Shown here: piece after piece, positions 35,903-44,918 of the stretch
How positions within the stretch are numbered: position 1 is the first letter of the stretch
Layout: each line of letters opens with the position of its first letter
Origin: Actinoallomurus spadix
Lineage (GTDB): Bacteria; Actinomycetota; Actinomycetes; Streptosporangiales; Streptosporangiaceae
Direction: 5' to 3'
Length of the DNA: 64,000 nucleotides
Assembly: GCF_024055725.1 (NCBI RefSeq)
Contig: NZ_JAMXMX010000006.1
Coordinates: 62,001 to 126,000, forward strand
The notes under the pieces: model-generated
Told to the model about the DNA's origin: nothing
The model's database searches: none
The model's input: only the letters and a program-made list of their open reading frames with translations
Made by a program: the position numbers and the translations under genes

Positions 35903-36541
35903 ATGAAGACCCTCGTCGTCGACCACCCCCTCGTCGCGCACAAGCTCACCACGCTCCGCGACGCGACCACCGATTCCCCCACCTTCCGCCGGCTCGCCGA
36001 CGAGCTGGTCGCCCTGCTGGCGTACGAGGCGACCCGTGACGTCCGGGTCGCCCCTGTGACGGTCGCCACACCGGTGGCCCAGGCCGAGGGCGTACGGCTG
36101 ACGCGGCCGCAGCCTCTGGTCGTGCCGATCCTGCGCGCCGGTCTCGGGATGCTGGACGGGATGACGCGGCTGCTGCCGACCGCCGAGGTCGGGTTCCTCG
36201 GCATGGTGCGGAACGAGGGCACGCTTCAGGCGACGACGTACGCCACGCGGCTGCCGGACGACCTGTCGGGCCGGCAGTGCTACGTCCTGGACCCGATGCT
36301 GGCGACGGGCGGCACGCTGGCCGCGGCGATCCGGCTCCTGATGGACCGGGGCGCCGACGACGTCACCGCCATCTGCCTGCTGGCGGCCCCGGAGGGCATC
36401 TCCCGTGTGGAGGAGGAGCTCGCGGACTGTCCGGTTCCGGTCCGGGTCGTCACCGCCGCGATCGACTCCCACCTGAACGAGAGCGGCTTCATCGTGCCGG
36501 GGCTCGGGGACGCGGGGGACCGTCTGTACGGCGTCGTCTGA
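35903..36541 (+). CDS. upp: uracil phosphoribosyltransferase
   Basis: 212 aa. PRPP-binding [16 protein letters not shown] and the uracil-binding C-terminus ([16 protein letters not shown]). Converts uracil and PRPP to UMP. TACCTT lies 7 nt before ATG 35903 with no Shine-Dalgarno, suggesting a leaderless message. Confidence 0.97.
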   Translation: MKTLVVDHPLVAHKLTTLRDATTDSPTFRRLADELVALLAYEATRDVRVAPVTVATPVAQAEGVRLTRPQPLVVPILRAGLGMLDGMTRLLPTAEVGFLGMVRNEGTLQATTYATRLPDDLSGRQCYVLDPMLATGGTLAAAIRLLMDRGADDVTAICLLAAPEGISRVEEELADCPVPVRVVTAAIDSHLNESGFIVPGLGDAGDRLYGVV

Positions 36542-36623
36542 CAGCGGCTCTTTGCTACTGCATCGCTGCGTGGTGTACAAATTTAATGGGTCAGTGGGTC
36601 GGCCTTCGGGAGGCGGGGTTTCC

Positions 36624-36770
36624 TTGAAGAAGTACCTCACTCGGACGGGCGGGGCCTTGACGGGCTTCGCCTCGCCGAAGTCCCGTGACGCGACGCACGA
36701 CACCCGGGGCGCCGGCGGTGGCCCCACTCCGGCGCGCGTTTCGGCGGCTCAATTCGTGACCGTGCTATGA
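36624..36770 (+). CDS. possible 48-codon leader gene coupled to the PH-domain gene
   Basis: A TTG at 36624 with GGGAGG about 10 nt upstream opens a frame (KKYLTRTGGALTGFASPKSR...) whose TGA overlaps the next ATG as ATGA (36767-36770). The overlap suggests real translational coupling. The AT-rich stretch 36576-36592 (TACAAATTTAATG) may be its promoter. No family recognised. Confidence 0.4.
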   Translation: MKKYLTRTGGALTGFASPKSRDATHDTRGAGGGPTPARVSAAQFVTVL

Positions 36771-37294
36771 GGCTGGTGACGCCCGGCGATTCGGCGCCGG
36801 CCTCCATCCACCGATACCTGCTGCCGCACGAGCACCAGGTGATCACCGTTCGGCGCCATCCCGCGGTGCTGATGACCCCGATCGGTTTCGTGCTCGGCGG
36901 CCTGATCATCGCCGGAGTGCTCAGCAACCTGCTGGCCAAGCAGGGCGGGGCGATCGTCAGCTGGATCTGGTGGGCGTGGCTTGTGCTGCTCGCCTGGTTC
37001 GTCTGGAAGGTCGCCGAGTGGTCCGTCGACTACTTCGTCATCACGAACCAGCGCATGCTCCTGACCACGGGCCTGCTGACCCGCAAGGTGGCGATGATGC
37101 CGCTGTCCAAGGTCACGGACATGAGCTTCCAGCGGTCCATCACCGGGCGGATGCTCGGCTACGGGGAGTTCGTCCTGGAGTCCGCGGGGCAGGACCAGGC
37201 GTTCCGCGTCGTCAGCTTCCTTCCGTACCCCGAACAGCTCTACCTCGAGGTCTGCAGCATGATCTTTCCGAGCAAGGACGACGCTGACGACTGA
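36767..37294 (+). CDS. PH-domain (bPH2/DUF304) membrane protein
   Basis: 175 aa. Two membrane helices (VLMTPIGFVLGGLIIAGVL; IWWAWLVLLAWFVWKV) followed by YFVITNQRMLLTTGLLTRKVAMMPLSKVTD, the bacterial PH signature. Faces the cytoplasm; such proteins occur in membrane-stress or lipid-homeostasis complexes. No independent Shine-Dalgarno; start overlaps the short upstream frame. Confidence 0.9.
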   Translation: MRLVTPGDSAPASIHRYLLPHEHQVITVRRHPAVLMTPIGFVLGGLIIAGVLSNLLAKQGGAIVSWIWWAWLVLLAWFVWKVAEWSVDYFVITNQRMLLTTGLLTRKVAMMPLSKVTDMSFQRSITGRMLGYGEFVLESAGQDQAFRVVSFLPYPEQLYLEVCSMIFPSKDDADD

Positions 37295-37427
37295 TTCGAC
37301 CCACGTCTTGACCAAAACTTATCCATGTTGTCCTTGTTGTTTGGGTTACTCTCCATGTGTGAGGTAGTGCACCCTACGAACAAGACGTAACCCGTTTCGG
37401 GTGAAGCCCTTCGGTAAGTGAGTCGAG
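37295..37427 (+). promoter_or_regulatory. AT-rich promoter region of the XRE-TPR gene
   Basis: Unusually AT-rich for the window (TTGACC at about 37308, then TTATCC, TTGTCC, TTGTTG and TTTGGGTTAC). Several -35-like hexamers make the exact promoter ambiguous. A small CCCG-TTT-CGGG hairpin precedes the start. Confidence 0.45.
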
Positions 37428-38759
37428 ATGCCCGGTCAAGGAAGCGTCGGTGAGCGAGTCCGTAACCTACGCCTGAGTAAACATCTGTCTCAGGCGCAGC
37501 TTGCCGGGACTGAGCTGTCCGACAGTTACATCTCATTGATCGAGTCGGGGAAGCGCACCCCGACGCCCGCGGTGGTCCGGCTGCTCGCTAGCCGACTGGG
37601 CTGCCTACCCGAGTACCTGTCCGAGGGCATCGAGCCGGAGGAGCGCCTCCATCTGCAGGTGCGCGTCCGCCATGCGGAGCTCGCCCTGCTGGCCGGCGAC
37701 GCCGACCAGGCCCTCCGGTTGTTCACGGACATCCTTTCCGCCATCGACAACGACCCCGACCTGGCCAAGCGTGCCCGCTGGGGACAGGCACGCGCGCTGG
37801 AGGCCCGGGGCGACGGGGAGGACGCGATCAAGGCGCTGGAGGAGCTGCGCGAGGAGGCCTCGCGCGACCGCGGCCGTGCGGGCTGGCTCCCGGTGATCGT
37901 CGTGCTCGCCCGCTGCTACCGCGCCGCCGGTGACCTCGGCCGTACGATCGCGCTCGGCGAGTCCGCGCTGGAGCGCCTCGCGCAGCTGGGGTTGCTCGGC
38001 GGGGAGGAGGCGGCCGAGGTCGGGCGCACGCTCATCGCCACCTACCTCGACCGCGGCGACACCGCGCAGGCGCGGACGCTCGCCGAGCGGCTCCTCGCCG
38101 CGTCCGAGTCCACCTCCGCCGCGATGATCACCGCGTACCGGAAGGCCAGCCAGCGGGCGCTGGACGAGGGCGCGGGCGGTGAGGCCCTCTACCTAGCCGA
38201 GCAGGCGCTCGCGCTGCACGCGGGCGAGACCCTGGCCAGGGCGCAGGCCCGGCTCCGGGTGGCGTCGGCGCGCAGCCTCCTGCCCGGCGACGCCTCGGCG
38301 GAGTCCGCCACCAAGGCGCTGGAGCTGCTGCGTGCGGCCGAGGAGTCGCTGAGCGGCGTCGACGCGGCCGAGTGCCTGATCGAGACGGCACGGTCCAAGA
38401 TGGTGCTCGGCGAGCCGGGCGCCGCGGTCACGATCGCCCAGCGGGTCCTGACCGAGCTGAGCTCCCACCCCGGTGGTTCGGTGACCACCATCCGGGCCCG
38501 GCTCATGCTCGCCCAGGCACTCGTGGCCACCGGTGAGCGCGAGGAGGCGCTGACCGCGCTGCGCGCCACCGGAGACCAGCTCGGCGTGCTTCCCCCCTCA
38601 CGCGCCACGGCGCGGGTGTGGCGGGAGCTCGGCGACCTGTTCGGCGCCGCCGGCGACACCGAGGCGATGATGGACTCCTACCGCAAGGCGCTGGAGTCCG
38701 CCGGGCTGCGTTCCAGCCCGCAGCACTCCAGCATCGTCGCCAACCTCGGCAGCCGCTGA
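37428..38759 (+). CDS. XRE family regulator with TPR domain
   Basis: 443 aa. Helix-turn-helix (VGERVRNLRLSKHLSQAQLAG, SDSYISLIESGKRTPTP) then about ten TPR-like helical pairs (ALLAGDADQALRLFTDIL, and so on to the end). Actinobacterial orphan regulators of this form bind peptides or protein partners through the TPRs. Start ATG 37428. Confidence 0.92.
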   Translation: MPGQGSVGERVRNLRLSKHLSQAQLAGTELSDSYISLIESGKRTPTPAVVRLLASRLGCLPEYLSEGIEPEERLHLQVRVRHAELALLAGDADQALRLFTDILSAIDNDPDLAKRARWGQARALEARGDGEDAIKALEELREEASRDRGRAGWLPVIVVLARCYRAAGDLGRTIALGESALERLAQLGLLGGEEAAEVGRTLIATYLDRGDTAQARTLAERLLAASESTSAAMITAYRKASQRALDEGAGGEALYLAEQALALHAGETLARAQARLRVASARSLLPGDASAESATKALELLRAAEESLSGVDAAECLIETARSKMVLGEPGAAVTIAQRVLTELSSHPGGSVTTIRARLMLAQALVATGEREEALTALRATGDQLGVLPPSRATARVWRELGDLFGAAGDTEAMMDSYRKALESAGLRSSPQHSSIVANLGSR

Positions 38760-38772
38760 CCCTGCGCGCTGC

Positions 38773-39606
38773 TCAGCCGGTCGTGACGAGGCCGACGCCG
38801 ACGACCGCGATGAGGAGACCGACGCGCTGCACCGGCCGCAGCCGCTCCCCGTACACGAGACGGGCGAGCAGCACGGTGCTGGCCGGGTAGAGCGAACTGA
38901 GGACGCCCGCGACGCTGAGCACGCCGAGGCGGGCGGCGAGGACGTACAGCGTGTTGCCGAGCATGTCGAGGCTGCCGGCCAGCAGCGCGATGCCGAGCGT
39001 CGCGCGGTCCCGCACCAGCGCGAGGGGGCCGCGGCGTCTCGCCACGGCGACGACGACCACGACCGCGAACCCCGACACCTTGGAGGCGGCCAGCGGCCAC
39101 AGGGTGCCGTCGTCGCCCAGCTTGAGGATCACGAAGAAGAGACCGAAGGACGTCCCGGCGAGGGCGGCGAGGACCGGCCCGCCGGAAAGCCGCACCGGCC
39201 CGGACCCGCGCTCGATGCTGACGAAGCAGATGGCGATGAGGCACAGGACGATCCCGGCGACCGTCGTGAGGCCGATCCGGTCACCGTGGGCGATGCCGAC
39301 GGCCGCGGGCACGACGGCGGCCATCAGCCCGGACACCGGCGCGACGACGCTCATCGGTCCCATGGCCAGCGCCCGGTAGAAGACCAGCAGGCCGCCGCCG
39401 CCGGCGACGCCGGCGATCGCTCCCCAGGCGAGCTGCGCGGCGTGCCAGTGCCCGGTGAAGACGGCCACGGGCAGCAGCACGCAGAGCCCGGCGGGGAGGC
39501 TGACCAGCAGGACCCTCAGGTCGTCGGAACGCCGTGTCGCCGCGCCTCCGCAGAAGTCACCGGCGCCGAACGCGATCGCGGAGGCGAGGGCCAGGAGGAT
39601 CGTCAC
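38773..39606 (-). CDS. EamA/DMT family transporter
   Basis: 277 aa with ten membrane segments in two EamA repeats (ALASAIAFGAGDFCGGAA; AALAGTSFGLFFVILKLGDDG). Exporter of small metabolites. GTG 39606 overlaps the stop of the B3/B4 gene (GTGA), so the two are coupled. Converges on the XRE-TPR gene. Confidence 0.9.
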   Translation of the reverse strand: MTILLALASAIAFGAGDFCGGAATRRSDDLRVLLVSLPAGLCVLLPVAVFTGHWHAAQLAWGAIAGVAGGGGLLVFYRALAMGPMSVVAPVSGLMAAVVPAAVGIAHGDRIGLTTVAGIVLCLIAICFVSIERGSGPVRLSGGPVLAALAGTSFGLFFVILKLGDDGTLWPLAASKVSGFAVVVVVAVARRRGPLALVRDRATLGIALLAGSLDMLGNTLYVLAARLGVLSVAGVLSSLYPASTVLLARLVYGERLRPVQRVGLLIAVVGVGLVTTG

Positions 39607-40250
39607 GGTTCGAGCAGGCGCGTACGGATGACGACGTCGGGGGAGATCTCGGCGAGCATGCCGGCCAGCGCCTCGCCCGCGGCGCGCAGCCGGTCGAGCG
39701 GGTACGGCTCCAGCCGCTCCAGGATGAACAGGGCGTTTCTCGTCTGCTCGGTGATGCGCGTGCGGGTGCACTGGCGCCAGTTCCAGCGGCGGCAGGTCAC
39801 TCCGGTGTCGTCGCGCCAGACGACCTCGCCGGGCTCGGGGTGCTCGACGACGGCCTCGCCGTTCTTCACCGTGTCGAAGGGCTCGTCCCCGGCGGCGCGG
39901 ACGAGACGGGCGGGCCCGTCGTACGCGTCGAGGTCCTCGCCGCCGATGGGCAGCTCGAACCGGACGCTGACCATGTTGTAGGCGTCGACGACCCGGTTGA
40001 TCTCCGGGAGGTCGCCCCGGCGGAGCAGCGCGTCCACCGACGGCCGGGCCCGCTTGGGGTTGACGCCGAAGCCGCGGTACGCCTCGCGCCACGCCTCCAC
40101 GTGGCCGCCGTCCACGCCCTCGGACGGCGTGACGTCACCGGTACGGCCGTCCGAGGGCCCGTTCGCGAGCCCCTCCGCGGTCATCAGCAGGACCGCGAAA
40201 TCGGGACGCAGGGCCTGAACCGCCTCATCGATGGCGATCTGGTCGAGCAT
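39603..40250 (-). CDS. B3/B4 tRNA-binding domain protein
   Basis: 215 aa. VEAWREAYRGFGVNPKRARPSVDALLRR and NRVVDAYNMVSVRFELPIGGEDLDAY are the B3/B4 signature found in PheRS beta and in stand-alone editing-like proteins; RRWNWRQCTRTRITEQTRNALFILE closes the fold. GAGGGAG before ATG 40250. May hydrolyse or bind mischarged aminoacyl groups; unproven. Confidence 0.92.
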   Translation of the reverse strand: MLDQIAIDEAVQALRPDFAVLLMTAEGLANGPSDGRTGDVTPSEGVDGGHVEAWREAYRGFGVNPKRARPSVDALLRRGDLPEINRVVDAYNMVSVRFELPIGGEDLDAYDGPARLVRAAGDEPFDTVKNGEAVVEHPEPGEVVWRDDTGVTCRRWNWRQCTRTRITEQTRNALFILERLEPYPLDRLRAAGEALAGMLAEISPDVVIRTRLLEP

Positions 40251-40326
40251 CGGACAACTCCCTCTCGGCTTCGGTCGTTAGAGCATACCGAGCGGTGCAA
40301 TGAAATGACCCCTTAGGGTGTCCTGC

Positions 40327-40884
40327 GTGACGGACAAGGTCGGCGACGCGGTCGCCCGCACCGTACGCTCCCTGCGCGCGGCCCACGGCTGGAGCCTCGA
40401 CCAGCTCGCCGCGCGGGCCGGGGTGAGCAAGGGCGTCCTCGTCGCCCTGGAACAGGCCCGCGGCAACCCCAACCTCGGCACGCTCATCCGCGTGTCCGAG
40501 GCGCTCGGAGTCCCCCTCACCCGGCTCGTCCAGGTCGAGGAGGAGCCACCGATCCAGTTCTTCCCCGCGGCCCGTCACGTCGTCCTGTGGCACGGGCCGT
40601 CCGGCGGCACCGGCACGCTGCTCGGCGGGAGCGACCCGCGCCCCTCGGTCGAGCTCTGGCGCTGGGTGCTGCGCCCGGGCGAGTGCCGCGACAGCGAGGC
40701 GCACACCCCGGGCACCCGCGAGATCGTCACGGTGGAGTCCGGGCGGCTCTCCCTGACCGTCGGCGCCGGCCGTACGGAGATCGGGGCGGGCGACGCGGCC
40801 GTCTTCCACGGCGACCGGCCGCACTCGTACGCCAATGAGAGTCAGGAGGACGTCCGCTTCGTCCTCGCCGTCATGGACCTGTGA
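40327..40884 (+). CDS. XRE-cupin transcriptional regulator
   Basis: 185 aa. Helix-turn-helix (VRSLRAAHGWSLDQLAARAGVSKGVLVALEQARGNPNL) and a C-terminal cupin (EAHTPGTREIVTVESGRLSLTV, GDAAVFHGDRPHSYAN). GTG 40327 with TAGGGT 7 nt upstream suggests leaderless start. Divergent from the B3/B4-EamA operon, the probable target. Overlaps the convergent AKR gene by 14 nt. Confidence 0.92.
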   Translation: MTDKVGDAVARTVRSLRAAHGWSLDQLAARAGVSKGVLVALEQARGNPNLGTLIRVSEALGVPLTRLVQVEEEPPIQFFPAARHVVLWHGPSGGTGTLLGGSDPRPSVELWRWVLRPGECRDSEAHTPGTREIVTVESGRLSLTVGAGRTEIGAGDAAVFHGDRPHSYANESQEDVRFVLAVMDL

Positions 40885-41749
40885 CGCGCCCGGCCGAGTC
40901 CTGGGCCGGTGGCGGCACGGCGTCGAGCTCGGCCAGGTCCTCCTCGGTGAGGTCCACGCCGGCCGCCCGGGTGTTCTCATACAGGTGACACTGCCGCGTG
41001 GTGCCCGGAACGGGGATGACGTGGCCGCCCTGGGCGAGCGTCCAGGCGATCGCGACCTGCGCCGGCGTGACGGCGTGCCGCTCGGCGACCCTCCGTACGG
41101 CGTCGCCGGCGCGCGGGGTCCCCCGGCCGAGCGGGGCGTACGACACGAACGCCGCGCCGTTCGCGGCGCACCAGCCGACGACGTTCCCGTCCCCGTCGAG
41201 CGCGTCGCGGTTCCACAGGGACAGCTCCGACCGGATCGCCGCCACGGGGTGGACGCGGTGCGCCTCCTCGGCCTGCGCGACGGTCACCTCCGACAGGCCG
41301 AGGTGCCGGAGCCTGCCCTCGGCGACCAGGTCGGCCAGGGCGCCCCACGTCTCGGCCGCCGGCACCTCCGGGTCGGCGCCCTCCAGATAGCACAGGTCGA
41401 TGACCTCGGTCTCCAGGCGGCGCAGGCTCGCCACCACGGCCGCGCGCACGTGTTCGGGCCTGCCGTCGCCGCGAGTCCGCCCCGTCTCCGGATCAACGAC
41501 GCGCCCCACTCCCGTGCCCACGACGACGAGATCCCGGATCCCGCGCACGGCCCGGCCGACGAGCGTCTCATCGTGCCCGGCGCCGTCGACGTCACCGGTG
41601 TCCAGGAACGTCACGCCCAGGTCCACGGCCTCCCTGATCAGCGCGACCGGCCGGCGATCGTCCCGCGAGGAGCCGGGATCCGCCCGGCTCATCCCCCGGC
41701 AGCCGAGCCCGACCGCGCCCACATGGCGGTCCGCGAATCTCCTCATCCC
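40871..41749 (-). CDS. aldo-keto reductase family protein, catalytic residues lost
   Basis: 292 aa with full AKR architecture (AVGLGCRGMS; PLGRG; late PVPGTTRQCHLYENT cofactor loop). Aligning by motif, the tetrad Asp-Tyr-Lys-His becomes Asp49, Asp54 (DVDGAGHDE instead of DVYG), Gly79 (VGTGVG instead of ATKxG) and Glu122 (YLEGADP instead of YQHRVDP). Three of four catalytic positions are therefore changed while the NADP-binding parts remain, pointing to a pseudoenzyme, perhaps a redox sensor. ATG 41749, AAGGG 9 nt upstream. Confidence 0.88.
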   Translation of the reverse strand, partial: GMRRFADRHVGAVGLGCRGMSRADPGSSRDDRRPVALIREAVDLGVTFLDTGDVDGAGHDETLVGRAVRGIRDLVVVGTGVGRVVDPETGRTRGDGRPEHVRAAVVASLRRLETEVIDLCYLEGADPEVPAAETWGALADLVAEGRLRHLGLSEVTVAQAEEAHRVHPVAAIRSELSLWNRDALDGDGNVVGWCAANGAAFVSYAPLGRGTPRAGDAVRRVAERHAVTPAQVAIAWTLAQGGHVIPVPGTTRQCHLYENTRAAGVDLTEEDLAELDAVPPPAQDSAGRVTGP

Positions 41750-41987
41750 GGATCCCTTCCTGGGCTCAGGCCACGGCCTCCCGCGCGGGACGGCCGCGTC
41801 GGGCGAGGGAGTCTCGATATACCCGGGACGCGCGGATTCGACGCCGGGCGACGCGCCCGGACGGCACCGCACCCGGGGCAGGGCCGTTACGTCCCACGTA
41901 ATCGATCTTCCGCTGGAACACCGGCATCGTGAGGGCATCGGATCACCGCGCCGGACCTCCGGCCGGGTCTCTTACAGGAGGAACACC

Positions 41988-42356
41988 ATGAGCGACGTCA
42001 ACGAGCTGGCCGGCCGCTACATCGACACCTGGAACGAGAAGGACCCCGCTGCCCGCCGCGCCGCGGTCGAGGCCCTCTGGACGGCGGACGGCACCTACGT
42101 CGACCCGCTGGCGGACGTCGCGGGGCACGACGGCATCGACGCGGTCATCGGGGCGGTGCAGGCGCAGTTCCCCGACTTCGTCTTCCGGCTCGGCTCGGCG
42201 GTCGACGCCCACCACGACCTGGCGCGCTTCACCTGGGAGCTCGGCCCGGAGGGCGGCGAGGCGATCGTCGTCGGCTTCGACGTGATGGTGCTCGCCGAGG
42301 ACGGCCGCATCCGGAACGTCCACGGCTTCCTGGACAAGGTTCCCGCCGGAGCCTGA
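41988..42356 (+). CDS. SnoaL/NTF2-like protein
   Basis: 122 aa. ELAGRYIDTWNEKDPAARRAAVEALWTADGTYVDPLADVAGHDGIDAVIG is the SnoaL-like cone fold. Perfect CAGGAGG before ATG 41988. Divergent from the AKR gene across 238 bp. Possible isomerase or ligand-binding protein. Confidence 0.9.
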   Translation: MSDVNELAGRYIDTWNEKDPAARRAAVEALWTADGTYVDPLADVAGHDGIDAVIGAVQAQFPDFVFRLGSAVDAHHDLARFTWELGPEGGEAIVVGFDVMVLAEDGRIRNVHGFLDKVPAGA

Positions 42357-42430
42357 CCGGTGCCCGATGAGACAGGCCCTCAGCGCCGCCGGGCGAGGAC
42401 GGCGTGACATCGGCACTACGCTTGCCGAGC

Positions 42431-43369
42431 ATGCGCATCCTCGTGACCGGCGGCGCCGGCTTCATCGGCTCGCACCTGACGGACGCCTTCCTCGGCAACG
42501 GTGACGAGGTCGCCGTCCTCGACGACCTGTCCCGGGGCCGGCCGGAGCGCCTCGACCCCTCGGTCGTCGTCCACAAGGCGAGCATCACGGACGTCGCGGC
42601 GCTGAACGCGGTCGTCGAGCAGGTACGGCCCGCGCTGATCTGCCATCTCGCCGCGCAGATCGACGTACGGGTCTCGGTGGAGTCCCCCGCCGAGGACGCC
42701 GCCGTCAACGTCGTCGGCACCGTCAACGTGCTGGAGGCCGCCCGGGCGGCCGGCGCCCGCGTGCTGTTCGCCAGCACCGGCGGCGCGATCTATGGCGTGG
42801 ACGCGCCGGTGCCGACGCCCGAAGACGTCCTGCCGGGGCCGCAGGCGCCGTACGGCACCGCGAAGTACTGCGCCGAGCAGTACCTCGGCCTGTACAACCG
42901 GCTGTACGGCACCCGGCACGCGGCCCTGCGGCTCGCCAACGTGTACGGCCCCCGCCAGGACCCGGCGGGTGAGGCGGGGGTGGTCGGCATCTTCTGCGGG
43001 CACGCGTTCCGGGGAGAGCGGCCGACGGTCTTCGGCGACGGCCATCAGACCCGCGACTACGTGTACGTCGGTGACGTCGCCGAGGCGTTCGTCGCCGCCG
43101 CGCGCGCCGACCGGCCGGGCGTGTGGAACATCGGGACGGGCCACGAGACGAGCGTGCGCGAGCTGCTCGACCTGCTGGGCCGCGCCTCGGGCCGGACGCT
43201 GGACCCGGAGTTCGCCCCGGCCCGCCCCGGCGAGCTGCAGCGCAGCGCGCTGGCGAACGACGGCGCCGCGCGTGACCTGGGATGGACCCCCCGCACCACG
43301 GTCGCGGACGGCGTCGCGGCGGTCTACCGCTGGGTGGCGGACGGCTCTCCCGACCGCGCGGGCCGCTGA
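42431..43369 (+). CDS. NAD-dependent epimerase/dehydratase (UDP-glucose 4-epimerase-like)
   Basis: 312 aa. TGGAGFIGSH at the N-terminus, STGGAIYG and catalytic YGTAK, then RLANVYGPRQDP. Extended SDR acting on nucleotide sugars. TACGCT lies 8 nt before ATG 42431, suggesting a leaderless message; the in-frame ATG at 42404 is less likely. Confidence 0.93.
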   Translation: MRILVTGGAGFIGSHLTDAFLGNGDEVAVLDDLSRGRPERLDPSVVVHKASITDVAALNAVVEQVRPALICHLAAQIDVRVSVESPAEDAAVNVVGTVNVLEAARAAGARVLFASTGGAIYGVDAPVPTPEDVLPGPQAPYGTAKYCAEQYLGLYNRLYGTRHAALRLANVYGPRQDPAGEAGVVGIFCGHAFRGERPTVFGDGHQTRDYVYVGDVAEAFVAAARADRPGVWNIGTGHETSVRELLDLLGRASGRTLDPEFAPARPGELQRSALANDGAARDLGWTPRTTVADGVAAVYRWVADGSPDRAGR

Positions 43370-43373
43370 TCGG

Positions 43374-44918
43374 TCAGGGCGCGATGCGGTAGTGGTAGGC
43401 GTACGACCGGGTGAAGCCGGTCTTCGCGTACAGCCGCCAGGCCGCGTCGTTGTCCGTCTCGACCTGAAGGTACATCCGGTGCGCGCCCTGGCGGGCGGCC
43501 CAGCGGGCGCCGGCGCCGAGGACGGCGGCGGCGAGGCCCTGACGCCGGTGTTCCGGCCGGACGGCCATGCAGAAGACGCCGGCCCAGCCGGTGTCGGCGA
43601 CGAAGAGTCCCAGGCCGGCGGGGCCGCCGTCCCGGGTCGTGGTGGCGAACCCGGCCGGGGCGGCGATCCGGGAGATCACCTGGGAGCCGACCGCCTCGGC
43701 GTCGGCGGAGGGGCTGAGCTCGCCGAAGACCGGCAGCCAGGTCTCGGGAGTCGCGGCGACCTCGACCGGGGCCGCGGCGTCCTCGGTCGCGGCCACCACG
43801 TCCTCGGTGAACGCCGTGAGCACGGCCGTCGGCGCGTCCAGCCGGTACCCCCGGCGGTCCAGCAGCGCGTCGAGGCGGTCGAACCCGTCGTCGACACCGT
43901 CGGGGATCTGCACGATGACCGGCCGGGAACGTTCCCGGTAGAAGTGCTCGACCTCGCGGACGGCCTTCTCGGCCCCGGCCGGCGGCGGCACCGCCGAGTT
44001 CGAGCGGCGCCGCCGTACGCCCGCGGTGTGCCGGAGCAGCCAGCCCCCGCGCTCCTCGGTGACCTCGGCGGGCCAGGCGGCGCGGGCCCGGGGCTCGACC
44101 AGGCCGGCGACGGAGGAGCGGCAGACGTCCACGATCGGGCGGACCAGGCCGGCGAGGAGGTCCTGATCCTCCGGCCGTGCGGGCTCGTACTCGGTGATGC
44201 CGAGACCGGCGACCTCGAACCGCCGGGCGAGGGCGGTCACCATCGCGAGCAGCCGGTCGGGGGTCAGGCCCCCGGGGGTGGGCAGGCCGACGGAACGGAA
44301 GACCGACGGGTCGAGGACGTCGAGATCGATGTGCACGTACACCGCCGACGCGTCGCCGACCGCCTCGACGAGCGCGTCCGGGTCGCCGGCGGTGGGGATG
44401 CCGGCGGCGGCCGCGTAGTCGTGTTCGGCGGGGTCGAGATCCCGGACGCCGGCGAGCACCACCTGGCTCGGCTTCAGCGGGCGGTCGGGCACGAGCCCGA
44501 CCGGTCCGTCGCCCAGCAGAGTACGCAGCACCATGCCGTGGAAGGCGCCGGAGGGCGAGGAGGCGGGGGTGTTCAGGTCGCCGTGCGCGTCGAACCAGAC
44601 GACGGTGAGCCGGTCGCCGTACCGGCGTGCCGCCGCGGCGATCGGCTCGAGCTCGACACCGCAGTCGCCGCCGAGGGTGACGGTGAACCGGCCGTCGGCA
44701 CGTTCCAGGACGGCGCGGATCCGCCGCGCGTTGCCGGCGAGTGCCGCCGCGCCCGCCTCGTCCGCGACGTCGACGGTCCTGCGGTCGGCGGTGGGCAGCA
44801 GGCCGGCCAGGAGGCGGGCTCCGGCGCGGAGCCGGTGTGCCGCCGGCGAGGACGATCCCTGCCACTGCGGCACCTCGATGACCGTGACATCGGGCCGCTT
44901 CGGCTCATCGTTGTCCAT
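43374..44918 (-). CDS. arginase family - GNAT acetyltransferase fusion
   Basis: 514 aa. Residues 1-~265 form a ureohydrolase: GGDCG, DAHGD, HIDLDVLD and a Glu in ITEYEP supply the Mn ligands, with Cys in place of the first His (GGDH). From about 285 on (GGWLLRHTAGVRRRRSNSAVPP, then CMAVRPEHRRQGLAAAVLGAGARWA) is a GNAT domain with the acetyl-CoA loop RRQGLA. Both parts are in one uninterrupted frame. A polyamine- or guanidino-compound role is conceivable. ATG 44918; TAGGAT 8 nt upstream. Confidence 0.9.
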   Translation of the reverse strand: MDNDEPKRPDVTVIEVPQWQGSSSPAAHRLRAGARLLAGLLPTADRRTVDVADEAGAAALAGNARRIRAVLERADGRFTVTLGGDCGVELEPIAAAARRYGDRLTVVWFDAHGDLNTPASSPSGAFHGMVLRTLLGDGPVGLVPDRPLKPSQVVLAGVRDLDPAEHDYAAAAGIPTAGDPDALVEAVGDASAVYVHIDLDVLDPSVFRSVGLPTPGGLTPDRLLAMVTALARRFEVAGLGITEYEPARPEDQDLLAGLVRPIVDVCRSSVAGLVEPRARAAWPAEVTEERGGWLLRHTAGVRRRRSNSAVPPPAGAEKAVREVEHFYRERSRPVIVQIPDGVDDGFDRLDALLDRRGYRLDAPTAVLTAFTEDVVAATEDAAAPVEVAATPETWLPVFGELSPSADAEAVGSQVISRIAAPAGFATTTRDGGPAGLGLFVADTGWAGVFCMAVRPEHRRQGLAAAVLGAGARWAARQGAHRMYLQVETDNDAAWRLYAKTGFTRSYAYHYRIAP

